The position numbers and the translations under genes were made by a program. The notes under the pieces are model-generated. The model saw only the letters and a list, made by a program, of their open reading frames with translations. It was not told where the DNA came from and made no database searches. A stretch of DNA of 64,000 nucleotides from JACKBK01 sp963707275 (GTDB lineage Bacteria > Chloroflexota > Anaerolineae > JAAEKA01), in the NCBI GenBank assembly GCA_963707275.1, contig CAVPPH010000004.1:372001-436000 (forward strand), read 5' to 3'. Of the stretch, positions 9,274-20,130 are shown piece after piece (positions within the stretch are counted from its first letter, which is position 1; every line of letters begins with the position of its first letter).

Positions 9274-11363
9274 ATGAGCACTTTGAATGTAAAGGTGACC
9301 AGCTTCGATCTGCCGCTGTCAGCGGCGCTGGTGCGCCTGAGCGGCGACGCTGGCAGCCTGTCCGGCCATCCCGATGCCGCCCTCGCGCTGGCCGACGCCA
9401 TCACCTGGACACGCGAGGTCAGCGATTACAGCGGCAACCGCTGGAACTGCTGGCAGAAGCACGTCGCGCAGGACGTAGCCGGTATCACCTGGCAGGAGTT
9501 TCGCGAGCAGGTACTGACGCACAATCCTTCCCTACGGGAAACCGGCGGCATGTTCGAAGCTGGCCGGTTCTACTTCCTACCGGAGAACTGTCTGCCCGTT
9601 AACGTCGCGCCGCTGGTTGGCTGGGACCGTGAATTGATCGGCTTCGAGGGCAGCTTGTGGGATTGCTGGCAGCAGCAGGTACGGGCAAGGTTTTGGGGTT
9701 GAGCTGGGATCAGTTCGAAGCGCAGTTCCCCGACCACAACCCGGCTCTTGGGCAACAGGGCGGCCGGCTGCTGGCAACCAATACGTACCTGCTGCCGCGG
9801 ACGCTGGGCGGCGACAGGTATTACCTGGCAGCTTACACGACTGCTGACGGAACCTGCCGCTGGGATAGCTTGCCGGCCGGCAGGTATCGGCTGTTCGTCG
9901 ATGCCGACCAATATCTGCCCTCAGTGCAGGAGATCGAGATCGGCCCGCTTGTCGACATGGCTGTTGTCGTCGAACTTGAGGCGCTGTCCGGGACTCGTGC
10001 AGCCGGTTTTGTCGAGGTCAAACGCGACAGGGCCGGTGTGCCGCGCTTCTTCCTGGACGACAAGGCGCGCCCATTCATCGGCGTCAACTTGCGCGGCCTG
10101 CTGCACTACGGCGGCGAGGAGTGGAGACATAACGACCAGGGCATTCTGGGTGCCAGCCAGCGCGAGGATATCGACAGGCAGCTCCAGTTTGCCCACGAGA
10201 TGAACGCCTGCGTGGTGCGGGTCTTTGCGGCATCCAGACATGTGCCGCCGCATGTGGTCGGAGACCGGATGGAGCACGTGCTCAACCGCTGTCAGACGCT
10301 GGGCCTGTACGTCATCGCTGCCTTCACCGATCTGTACAACGACTCGGCGATGCATCCCCAGGGTGACGACGGTTTCTACACGGTGAACGGAGATGGCCAT
10401 TTGCTCCTTAACGAGCAGTGGTTCAAGGCCGAGTTTACCACCAACTATCTGCAGCTCGTTGACCATCTCGTGACGCGCTTTGCCGGCCATCCCAACATCT
10501 TCGCCTGGGAGATCGGCAACGAGTTGAAACTGGATGAGCAGGCCGAGGCCTTCATGGTCTTCAACCACAAGGTGGCGCAACACATTCGCCAGCTTGACCG
10601 CAACCACCTGATCACCACCGGCATGATCAGCACGCATCACGTCCACATGATGCATCGTCAGGATTTGGCAAAGCAGCTGTACAGCTCTCCCAACATCGAC
10701 TTTCTGACCGTCCACGCTTACAATCGCCACAAGGATACCGAGAAGGTGCGACCCGATGACCCGCGGCGTGAGCAGAAAATCCACATCAACGACGACAGCC
10801 AACTGGCGCGCGAGGTGGGCAAGCCGTTCATCATTGAAGAGGCAGGCATTGACGCTGACAAAAGCGGCCGGCGCGGCGCTGCCATCGCGGAGGACATGAC
10901 CGTCTGGTTCGAACGCGGCGCGCAGGGCTACATGCAGTGGGGCTTCATGGCTACCGATCGTGACAACGGCGACGGTGACAAGTCAAGCGGCATGGACCGC
11001 GGCCAGTTCCATGATGACTGGGAGGAGCTATTCCGCACGTATCGCACCAAAGCTGACGATCTGACCAGGCAAGCCGGTGGGTTGTCGCCTTCACCGCAGC
11101 AACCCGTCGTGCCGTCCAACGGCAAGACGTCGGCGCTGCCCGCCTTCAAGGCCGGCCAGACGGTTTTCACGACCCAGACCGTCAACCTCCGGCAATCACC
11201 GGACGGCGCGATTGCCCGTTCCGTGATTGGCGGCACGTCCGTCACCATCCTGGGCGAGTCGCAGAAATCCAGCGGCCTTATCTGGTGGAAGGTGCGAATC
11301 GGCGCTGAGGAAGGCTGGATGGCGCAATCAACTGGCAACACCACCCTTCTTAGCCTGGGGTAG
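9274..11363 (+). CDS. Modular protein: duplicated WxCW module, GH5-like catalytic domain, SH3-like domain
   Basis: Start ATG 9274 behind AGGAGG, 15 bases after the preceding gene. Two tandem copies of an about 85-residue module open the protein (RWNCWQKHVAQDVAGITW and LWDCWQQQ ... VLGLSW, each followed by F-x5-HNP-L and F/YLLP). One base is missing near 9680, between the two copies. A carboxypeptidase-regulatory-like segment (AAYTTADGTCRWDSLPAGRY) follows. Then comes a GH5-like barrel with GVNLRGLLHYG, IFAWEIGNELK (acid/base Glu) and KPFIIEEAGID (nucleophile Glu). The C-terminal 60 residues (VNLRQSPDGAIARSVIGGTS ... WWKVRIG) are a bacterial SH3-like, cell-wall-type domain. No signal peptide is seen. 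It probably hydrolyses beta-mannan or beta-glucan type links. Confidence 0.75.
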
Positions 11364-11463
11364 TACAACACACATCCGCGGCGGGGCCTGGCGTGCTTTC
11401 GCACTCAGGCAAAAGCCATCCAGGCCTCGCCACCCCTCAGCGATCGAACCCGTGTCCGCTCTC

Positions 11464-11488
11464 TACCGAACTAACGAACTACCGAACA
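11464..11488 (+). repeat. Octamer tract flush with the caspase-gene start
   Basis: TACCGAAC, TAACGAAC, TACCGAAC run head to tail from 11464 to 11487 and, with one more A, abut ATG 11489. No Shine-Dalgarno sequence is present. It is G-poor and should be unstructured. See the similar tracts at 34164, 34859, 52861 and 60316. Confidence 0.7.
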
Positions 11489-13585
11489 ATGCCACGCACC
11501 ATATACGCCCTCTTTGTCGGAATCGACGACTACCTCGGCGGGGTCAACCCGCTGAAGGGCTGCGTCAACGACGTCACGCGGCTGCATGACCTGCTGGCGG
11601 CGCGCGTGACCGGCGGCAGCGACCGCTTCAGCCCGCTGCTGCTGACCAACGCGCAGGCCACCCGCCAGGGGATCATCGACGCCTGGCGCAGTCACCTGGG
11701 CCAGGCCGGCTCCGGCGATGTGGCGCTCTTCTGCTACGCCGGCCACGGATCGCAGGAGAACGCGCCGCCGGAGTTCTGGGACTTCGAACCCGACCATCTG
11801 AACGAGACGCTGGTCTGTCACGACAGCCGGGCGGCCGGCGGCTGGGACCTGGCCGACAAGGAGCTGGCGCAGCTCATCGCCGAGGTGGCGGCCAACGGTC
11901 CGCACTTCGCGGTGATCCTCGACTGCTGCCACTCCGGCTCCGGCACGCGCGACGCCGAGGATGTGACGATCCGCCAGCAGATGGCCGACGACCGCACCCG
12001 TCCCATCGCCAGCTACATCGTGTCGCCGCAGCAGGTGGCCGGACTGCACGGCCAGCCGCAGAGCGCCGCCAGCCCGGCCATGCCGTGGGCAGCCATCGCG
12101 TCGGGACGGCACATCCTGCTGGCCGCCTGCCGTCCAGAGCAAACTGCGAAAGAGACCGTCTTCCCAGGCCCCACCGGTCTGGAGCGCCGCGGCGCGTTCT
12201 CCTACTACCTGCAAGACACGTTGCAGCAGTCCGGCGCGCCGCTGAGCTACCGCGACCTGTTCAAGCGCGTCAACGCGCTGGTGCAGGGGCGCGTGGCAGA
12301 CCAGCATCCACAATTGGAGGCCAGCGAGCCGGCCGATCTCGACCAGCCCTTCCTGGGCGGGGCCATCCCAGCCGTTCCCGCGACGTTTACGCTGAGCAAA
12401 GACAGAGATCTGGGCTGGATCATCGACGCCGGCGCGATCCACGGCATCCCGCAGCCGGCTGAGGGTGGCGAGTCGACACAACTGGCCTTCTTCCCCTTTG
12501 ACGCCGATCCGGCCAGCTTGCGCAGCATGGAAAACGCCGCCGGCCAGGCCAGTGTGACACAGGTCTACCCCGGCCAGAGCGCTGGTGACGCCGGTGCGCG
12601 TCGACCGTGCGCCGCTGGACACCCGGACGACTTACAAGGCCGTGGTGACCAGCACGCCGCTGCCGCCGCTCAGCGTGGCCTTCGAGGGCGATCCGGCCGC
12701 GCTGGACTTCGTCCGCCAGGCGCTGGCCAGCATCAACGGGCCGGACGCGCCCGTCCCTGCTGGTGCGGGAGAGCGACCTGGCCGCGGCCGAGTACCGCCT
12801 GCTGGCCGACGCCGAGGCCGGCCGCTACCGCATCCGCCGGGCGACCGAGGCGCAGCGTCTGGCAGTGGACACAGACGGCCTGGACGCTGAGAGCGCCGTT
12901 GGTGGTTGCCCACCGGCTGGAGCACATCGCCCGCTGGGTCAGCGCCGCGCGGCTGACCAACCCCGCCACGCAACTGCCGCGCGACGCGATCAGTCTGGAT
13001 ATCTTCCGCGAGCGGGCGGATGGCGAACTGGAACTGCTGGACACGGCGTCGGGCGTGCGCTACGAATACGAGCAGTTGGAGGACGGCTGGCGCAAGCCGC
13101 GCGTGCAGATCCGGCTGCGCAACACGACACCCGACCAGCGGCTTTTCTGCATGTTGCTCGCACTGACTGACACCTACAGCATCTATCCCGGTCTCTTGCA
13201 TCGCGGCGGCGTCTGGCTCGACCCTGGCCAGGAGGTTTGGGCGGCCGAGATGAGGCGCGGCGTGCTGAACAAGACCATCCCAGTCTCGATCCCCGACAAG
13301 CTGTGGCAACAGGGTGTTACCGAGGTATACGATATCCTCAAGCTGATCGTCAGCACCGACGAGGCCGACGCCACGCTGATGCAGCAGGACGAGCTGCCGG
13401 TCACGTTCGCGCCGACCATGCGCAGCATCCCGCGCAACCTCAACACCCTCAACCGCCTGATGGCGCGCGTCCACACCCGCAGCTATGGCGCCGAGTCGGG
13501 AAGCGATGACGCCTACGTCGACTGGACGACGGTCGAAGTCGCCAGCACGATCGTGCGACCGGCGGAGGCAGTGGACGTCGTGTAG
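11489..13585 (+). CDS. Caspase-like (peptidase C14) protein with large C-terminal region, three indels
   Basis: ATG 11489 gives MPRTIYALFVGIDDY, the standard first strand of bacterial caspase-like proteases. His86 in CYAGHGSQ and Cys147 in ILDCCHSG form the catalytic dyad of the metacaspase/C14 family. The next 350 residues have no family I recognise. Between 12580 and 12890 the coding sense steps through three frames by one extra base each (near 12580, 12755 and 12890) and returns to the original frame, giving LVTPVRVDRAPLDTRTTYKA, LAAAEYRLLADAEAGRYRI and PLVVAHRLEHIARW in turn. Because of this cancellation an uninterrupted but scrambled frame exists, and an automatic annotation would contain about 100 wrong residues. 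It ends at TAG 13583-13585. It belongs to the CHAT/caspase neighbourhood. Confidence 0.82.
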   Translation: MPRTIYALFVGIDDYLGGVNPLKGCVNDVTRLHDLLAARVTGGSDRFSPLLLTNAQATRQGIIDAWRSHLGQAGSGDVALFCYAGHGSQENAPPEFWDFEPDHLNETLVCHDSRAAGGWDLADKELAQLIAEVAANGPHFAVILDCCHSGSGTRDAEDVTIRQQMADDRTRPIASYIVSPQQVAGLHGQPQSAASPAMPWAAIASGRHILLAACRPEQTAKETVFPGPTGLERRGAFSYYLQDTLQQSGAPLSYRDLFKRVNALVQGRVADQHPQLEASEPADLDQPFLGGAIPAVPATFTLSKDRDLGWIIDAGAIHGIPQPAEGGESTQLAFFPFDADPASLRSMENAAGQASVTQVYPGQSAGDAGARRPCAAGHPDDLQGRGDQHAAAAAQRGLRGRSGRAGLRPPGAGQHQRAGRARPCWCGRATWPRPSTACWPTPRPAATASAGRPRRSVWQWTQTAWTLRAPLVVAHRLEHIARWVSAARLTNPATQLPRDAISLDIFRERADGELELLDTASGVRYEYEQLEDGWRKPRVQIRLRNTTPDQRLFCMLLALTDTYSIYPGLLHRGGVWLDPGQEVWAAEMRRGVLNKTIPVSIPDKLWQQGVTEVYDILKLIVSTDEADATLMQQDELPVTFAPTMRSIPRNLNTLNRLMARVHTRSYGAESGSDDAYVDWTTVEVASTIVRPAEAVDVV

Positions 13586-13613
13586 GCGTGCAACCCGGTT
13601 GGTGTCATCGCGC

Positions 13614-13642
13614 TTGACTACGAACCGCGTTTGTGGAATAAT
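13614..13642 (+). promoter_or_regulatory. Sigma70-type promoter for the CHAT-STAND gene
   Basis: TTGACT (13614-13619) and AATAAT (13637-13642) are separated by 17 bases. Transcription would start near 13649, about 65 bases before ATG 13714. Confidence 0.6.
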
Positions 13643-13713
13643 CGACCTCACCGCAAACCGTTGTTTTGGCGGGAATCCTGGTGGGTTCAGTCAGTGAGAA
13701 AGATGTCCTCTCG

Positions 13714-16700
13714 ATGACCATCACCGACTATCGCAACTTCGACCTCCTCATCACCCGCGCCGGCGACCGCTACCGCGCCTTCGTCGTGGACGCGCCTGAG
13801 GGCGAGGCCAGCGTCGTCTTCGATCTGCCCTTCACGCCGGACGAAATGCCCCGGCTTGGCGGCTCTGGCGTGGTGCGGGGTGTGAGCCGCCAAATCGGCG
13901 CGGCGGATGACCCAGGCTCCGTGACCAGTCTGACCGACCTGGGCAGTCGCCTTTTCGCAGGCCATCTTCCAGGACAAGGTACAGACGCTGCTGGCCGCCA
14001 GCCTGAGCAGCGTGGCCCAGGAGGGCGCACGGGCTGCGCCTGCGCCTGCGCTTCGAGGAGGACGCCGCGGAGCTGGCCACCCTGCCCTGGGAGACCCTCT
14101 ACGACCCGACCCAGGCCCACTTCGTCGGCCTGGGCGAGCAGTCGCCCATCCTGCGCTACCTCTCCCTGCCCCGCTCGCGCTCGGCCCTGCTGGTGGAGCC
14201 GCCCCTGCGGGTGCTGGCCGTGCTCGCCAGCCCCGCCGGCCTGCCGCCGCTGGACATGGAGCGGGAGTGGCAGGCGATCCAGGACGCGCTGGCCGGGCTG
14301 ATGGCCGACGGCAAGTTCGTGCTGGAACGGCTGACCACGCCCAGCCTCAGCGCCTTGCAGGAGCGGCTGCTGGGCGAGCCGGTACACATCCTGCATTTCG
14401 TCGGCCACGGCGTCTTCGACGAAAGCAGCCAGGCCGGCAGCCTGGCGCTGGAGGACGCACGCGGCCGGGCACAGTTGGTGCAGGGCGAGCAACTGGCCAC
14501 GCTGCTGCGCAACCATCCCGCCATGCGCCTGGCCTACCTCAACGCCTGCGAGGGCGCGCTGGCCTCCGGGCAGTCGGTCTTTACCGGCGTGGCCCAGACG
14601 CTGGTGCAGCAGGGCGTGCCCGCGGCCGTGGCCATGCAGGCCGAGATCAGCGACACCGGCGCCATCGAGCTGGCGCGCACCTTCTACACCGCCCTGGCCG
14701 CCGGTCGACCGGTGGATGCCGCCCTGACCCAGGCCCGGGTGGCCCTCAGCGCGGCCGGCAGTCACGGAGTGGGCCATCCCTGTCCTCTTCAGCCGCTCGC
14801 CCGACAACCGCCTCTTCGACATCCGCGAGGTGCTGCCCACGCCCGACTGCCCCTACCCCGGCATGACGCCCTTCAGCGAGGCGCAGCAGGCGTTCTTCTT
14901 CGGCCGGGACAAGGAGATCGAGGAGGCGGTGGAGCGCCTGCGCCAGCATCCCTTCCTGACCGTGGTGGGGCCGTCGGGCAGCGGCAAGTCGTCGCTGATC
15001 TACGCCGGCGTCATCCCCGCCCTGCGCAGATCGAAGCGCTTCGGGCCGGGCGAGTGGACGGTGCAGATCATGCGGCCGAGCGACAGCCATCGCCGACTGG
15101 CCGGCCTTGGCAGGAGCAAGCTGGGCTGCAGCCCCGCAACCACTCTCGTCCGTCGACCTTCGAGCGAGCGCACCCTGCTCTTCGTCGACCAGTTCGAGGA
15201 GATCTTCACCCTGGCCGAGGCGGGAGAGGCCCAGGCCTTCCTGGACGCGCTGCAAGGACTGATCGGCCGGCCCAATCTGTTCATCCTGCTCACCGTGCGG
15301 GCCGACTTCTACCCCGAGCTGATGGCCTCGCTCGCTGTGGCAGCCGATCCGGGCCAACCGCCTGGAGCTGACGCCGCTGGGCGACGACGAGCTGTGGGCG
15401 GCCATCGTCGAGCCGGCGGCGCAGGTGGGCGTGACCGTGGACGAGGCGCTGGCCGTGCAGCTGATCGCCGACGCGGCCGGGCAGAGCGGCGTGCTGCCCC
15501 TGGTGCAGGAGACGCTGGTGCTGCTGTGGGAGAAGGTGGAGCGGCGGCAGTTGGGGCTGGCCGCCTACCGAGCCATGGCCGAGGGCGGGCGCAGCGGCCT
15601 GCAGGTGGCCATCGACCGCCGGGCCAGCGTCGTCTACGACAACCTGCCCGACGAAGCCCAGCCCATCGCCCGCCGCATCTTCCTGCGCCTGATCCAGTTC
15701 GGCGAGGGCCGGGCCGACACCCGCCGCCAGCAGACCGTGGCCGAGCTGCGGGCCAGCGGCGACGACCCCGCCCTGTTCGACCAGACCCTGGCGACGCTGA
15801 CCGACAGCCGGCTGCTGACCACCAGCGGCGACGCAGAGGACGGCGACCGCCGGGTGGACATCGCCCACGAGGCGCTGATCGCCGGCTGGCCGCGGCTGCA
15901 GGAGTGGCTGGGCCAGCGCCGCGCCGCCGAGCAGACCCGCCGCCGGCTGGAGGGCAAGGCGGCCGAGTGGGTGGCGCGCGGAGAAGCGCGGCGGCCTGCT
16001 GGACGAGTACGAGTTGCAGGAGGCGGAGAACTGGCTGGCCGGGGAGGATGCCCGGGAGTTGGGCTACAGCCAGGGATTTGGTTGATTTGGTGAAGGCCAG
16101 TACAGAGACGTTGGCACAGGCAGAAGCGGAGAAGGAAGCGCAACGCCAGCGCGAGTTGGAGCAGGCGCAGAACCTGGCCGAGGAGCAGCGCCTACGGGCC
16201 GAGGAGGGGGAAGCATGCCGCCCGCGGGCTGCGAAAGCGCCTGATTGCGGCTACCGTGGCTGTGGCCATCGCCGCGATCGCTTTGGTTGTCGCCGTTGTG
16301 TTCGGCGCCGATAACCGCACACAGCGAGACAGAGCTGAGAGCGCCTTGGCAACTGCGACGGTAGCTCAGGGCCAGGCGGAGATCGAGGCTGGGAACGCTC
16401 GGACTGCTCAAAATACTGCTGAAGTCGAGCGTGCTAAGGCGCAGAAGCAGGCGTCAATCGCGCGCATTGGCGAGTTGGCCGCTGAGTCCCAGTCCGTTAC
16501 TGCGGACACACCTCAACTCGGCCTGCTTCTTGCCGCCCAGGCGGTTAAGGAAAGTCTGGCTCTGGGAGAAGCGGATCGCAATGTCAAAGCGGAGCAAGCC
16601 TTGTTCGATGCGCTTTCGAGTGCGGGAGGCGTGCCGCTTGCTGTACCAGGCAGTCAAATTTATGGACTCGCCTTCAGTGAGGACGGCCGTTGGTTCGCGG

Positions 16701-19333
16701 TTCAGAGCACCTGGGATACACCGACGCGGATCTGGGACATGAACGCCGACGACGCCGGCCAGCCGCGCCAGCGTCGGATTGGCCTGGCTATCGCTCCTCC
16801 TGGGGATCCTGTCGGAGTCATCTCTGATACGGCGCCAGCTTCATCTGGTAGTCCGGCATCGTCACAACCTGGTGCTGATCCAGACGAGCCTTCTAGTAGC
16901 AGCCCCCTACTGCCTCCCGGCATGGAAATCCCGTCACCGCCTTCGGTTGATCCCAACATCATCATCCCTCTAGGTCCGACTATCCCTGTGGACAGCTCGG
17001 TACAGCTGACGCGCCCCGGCGACCCCATCGGACCCGGCCATCATGCCGAGTTCAGCCCAGATGGGGGCTTTGCTGCTGTCTATCACGTCGGGGATGGCAG
17101 GGTCCGCCTGTGGAACATCGACAAAGGTCTGGCGGAGCCTGTGTCTGTACTCCTGGATGGCGTGGCATCCGCGGGGACTTTCAGCCCCGACAGTTGTCAA
17201 TTGGCTACGGGTGATACTTCTGGCGTGGTCCGTGTCTGGGATCTGTGCGGACCCTACCCACCTGCTGCGCCGTCGATCTGGGTCGGGCACGCGATCACAG
17301 TGACCGCAGTAGCATATAGTCGGGATGGCCGCTGGTTGGCAACGGCGGCTGACCGCCCTTTGACCGCAACGGCGACTGAGTCAGAGGATGTGAAACTGTG
17401 GTCGATCGATGAGAATCAAACCAGCGCAGCCCCACTAGTCTTGGAAAACGACACCTACACCAGCCATCTCGATTTCAGTGCAGACGGCCACTGGCTGCTG
17501 GCTTCGGCTGATGAAAAGCACTTGCGAGTCTGGCCGATCTCGAATTTGGGCGAAGTAGAACGCAACACCGAGGTCAAACCGGTACTGACACAGGAGACCG
17601 ACAGATTTGCTACAAGCCGGGATGGACGCTGGCTTATCAGTGCTCAGAACAACGAGGCCACCTCAACTTCTTCCGGGGGCTTCGTTGTTACATTCTTTCG
17701 GCTCGAACCGGAAAGCCAACAGCCTGAACTGGTCAGGGAATGCAGCTTTTCAGGGTGGGCCGGGTGGGTAACAGTCAGCCAGGATGGCCGATGGGCTGCA
17801 GTCACACAAGAGGGCGGTAATGTCATGCTTTTGGACACAGCCTCGGCGAATCCATGCGGTGCGCGCACCGTTAAGGCGCCAGGCGGGGGTCGGGTGGAAG
17901 CGCTGTTCAGCCCTGATGCCCGCTGGCTCGCTGCGCGGGCTGAACCCCAGCAGGTTGCTTTTCTATGGCAGTTGCCGCTGACCGCCGATCAAGCTGAGCC
18001 GGTGGTGTTGTACGGCCACGACGCGTTGATCTCTGCGGCTGCTTTCAGCGCGGATAGCCGTTGGCTTGCCACAGGTGGGACCGATGGCGAGGTCCGGTTG
18101 TGGGATTTGGCGAGTGGTGCGATTGGGGCGGCGCTACCTGTGACATTCGAGAAGGGAAACGACCCTTGTGACGATGGCTGCAAGAACATCGTGACTCCGA
18201 ACTCCAAGTGGATAGCAACCCCATACCTACGCGAAAACAGTGAGGGCATAGGATTTTGGGAGATTGGGCTGCAAGCGCGCTCCGAGCCAGCCTTCTTGTG
18301 TCGCCGCGAACCGGACTTCTGGGGTCTCCTGGGAATTGCTGACATGGTGTACAACTCCGGAGCGGGGTTGTTGGCAATCCAATGGTGGACTGGCGATGTA
18401 GATTTGTTCGATGTGGATATTCGAAACCGAGCCTGCGCGCACCGAGTGACTCTTGGACAGAACAACTGGCCTTGGCCTGATACAACTCCCCTTGGGTTCA
18501 GCCGCGATGGACATTGGCTGGTCTTGCAGGATGCCCAAAACGCAGCGAGCCGACTGTGGAGCATGGCCGGGGACCTGAATGCAGGAACCGTATCCTGCAG
18601 TACCTCTTCTCTGCCGGATGGGGCTTCGCCGGAAGGTCAAGTGCTGCTTGGCGGGAGCTTGGTTGCGTGGGGCAGCGACGGATCAGGAGCCACATGGTGT
18701 CGTGAGCGTATACTAGACCCTGCGGGCACATCTGTGGCCAGTGCCAATCAGCTCTGGGGAGCGATCGGCGACATAAGCAGCGTCGATTCCGAGGTAGACC
18801 TCTGGAATCTCGATTTCGCAGCGCCGCACGCAATCCGCAGGTTGTCAGGACTCGGTAGTTCCGGCGGAGTGTTAGCGATCGATAACAGCGGACGATGGTT
18901 CGCCCAGCAAGAAAGTGATGGTTTCAGTCTGTACCAACTCGACCCTGACGGTGTTGAGATGCCACCTGTTCTGGTTCAGCCTGGCTTGACCGAGGATGCA
19001 GCATTCAGCGAGAATGGACGCTGGTTTGCCGCAGTCAATGACGAGGGTGCCATCCGGATCTGGGATATCAAAGGACTCGGACGTCTCACGCCTCTGTTCT
19101 TCCGGATGGATCCAGGCGGAACTCAGACTGGTGAATGGACGGGCGCAAGCGTGTCTTTTTCCCCAGATTCGCAGTGGTTGATCGGGTATTCAACGACCGG
19201 AATAAAGCTATGGCCACTGGCGGCGCAGACCTGGATTGATCAGGCTTGTCAAGTTGCCGCTCGTCCCATGACGCCAACTGAGATGTGGCTGCACCTGGGA
19301 GACATGTCGGGTTCGCAGATATGCCTTGAATGA
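13714..19333 (+). CDS. CHAT - nSTAND1 ATPase - TM - WD40 signalling protein, about seven indels
   Basis: About 1870 residues once frames are joined. Start ATG 13714 (MTITDYRNFDLLITRAGD). Domains in order: N-terminal segment; CHAT-like domain with VHILHFVGHGVFDE (His) and LAYLNACEGALASG (Cys), to about 14.8 kb; linker PDCPYPGMTPFSEAQ; FFGRDKEIEEAVERL and Walker A GPSGSGKSSLI; Walker-B-like TLLFVDQFEEIF typical of nSTAND1; helical arm; coiled coil (AEAEKEAQRQRELEQAQNL); one membrane segment (AVAIAAIALVVAVVF, near 16.25 kb); then about 950 residues of WD40-like propeller (VRLWDLASG). Single extra bases near 13955, 14032, 14763, 15343, 15980, 16072 and 16212 move the frame each time, and family motifs are intact on both sides. 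The design suggests a sensor (WD40) that drives a protease through STAND oligomerisation. Confidence 0.8.
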
Positions 19334-19404
19334 GCCGAACGCATTTGATCCATTCTATCAAAGCAAGAATAGTTCATGACCAGAGAGCGGGAAAGGATAT
19401 CTCC

Positions 19405-20046
19405 ATGTCCACCATCAATCGCGGCGACCTCGTCTACGTCGCCTACCAACCGGGCGACAAGCCCAATGCCCTACGCACCTGGCCCGACGTGGACCAGCGC
19501 AACTTCGTTGGCCCGGCGCCAGAAGGCACGGCCATGTATGTCCTCACTGCCACTACGGTGCGCGTCACGGTCGACGGCCGGCAGGTGACTTACCCGAACC
19601 CCTTCCGGCCGCCTGAGACCGGCATCATCTGGTGGTACGTGCGTGCCTTCCAGGGGGACGCCGCCGCGCCGCGCGGCCGGGTGATGAACGCATGGACGGC
19701 CCAGAATGGCCTCATCGCTGGCCAGCGAAAGGAGTTCCTGTTGCCGCTGGCCCGGCGCACTTATGCCTGTGGCGAGCCAGGTCAGCCGCCGCTCAAGTCA
19801 TACCTGGCCGATACCAAGCGCGCTTATGTGGTCACCAACCGGCTCCCGCTGCTCAGCGGACCGGGAGGCGGCTATGAGGAATTGGGGCGCCTGGCTCCGG
19901 GCGAAACGTTACAGGTGCTTGGTAACCCCAAGTGCGACACGCACAACCGTCTGTGGTGGCAGACCGACCGCCACGGATTGTGGGTCTGTGAGACGGAACC
20001 GGTGGATCGGGGTACCAAGCTTAACTTGGTCCCCCTAGCAGTGTAG
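19405..20046 (+). CDS. SH3-like domain protein
   Basis: 213 residues from ATG 19405, preceded by AAAGGA. An upstream in-frame start at 19330 would overlap the STAND gene stop and is less likely. The first half (MSTINRGDLVYVAYQPGDKP ... IIWWYVRAFQG) is unrecognised. The C-terminal 60 residues (RLPLLSGPGGGYEELGRL then GETLQVLG and LWWQTDRHGLWV) match the bacterial SH3-like fold seen at the end of the glycosidase at 9274. No signal peptide is present. It follows the STAND gene by about 70 bases and is probably part of the same cluster. Confidence 0.62.
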   Translation: MSTINRGDLVYVAYQPGDKPNALRTWPDVDQRNFVGPAPEGTAMYVLTATTVRVTVDGRQVTYPNPFRPPETGIIWWYVRAFQGDAAAPRGRVMNAWTAQNGLIAGQRKEFLLPLARRTYACGEPGQPPLKSYLADTKRAYVVTNRLPLLSGPGGGYEELGRLAPGETLQVLGNPKCDTHNRLWWQTDRHGLWVCETEPVDRGTKLNLVPLAV

Positions 20047-20130
20047 CACACAAGAGGTGCCCTATACGTCGATCTGCACGGGGCACCTCACCGGTGACGA
20101 CTGTGATCTCATGACTATGCCAGAAGAATT

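Noticed and set aside
12580..12890. Programmed frameshifting in the caspase-like gene
   Set aside because: Three +1 steps with no slippery sites or stimulatory structure common to them, and similar changes occur in many unrelated genes including tRNA synthetases; sequence error is simpler.
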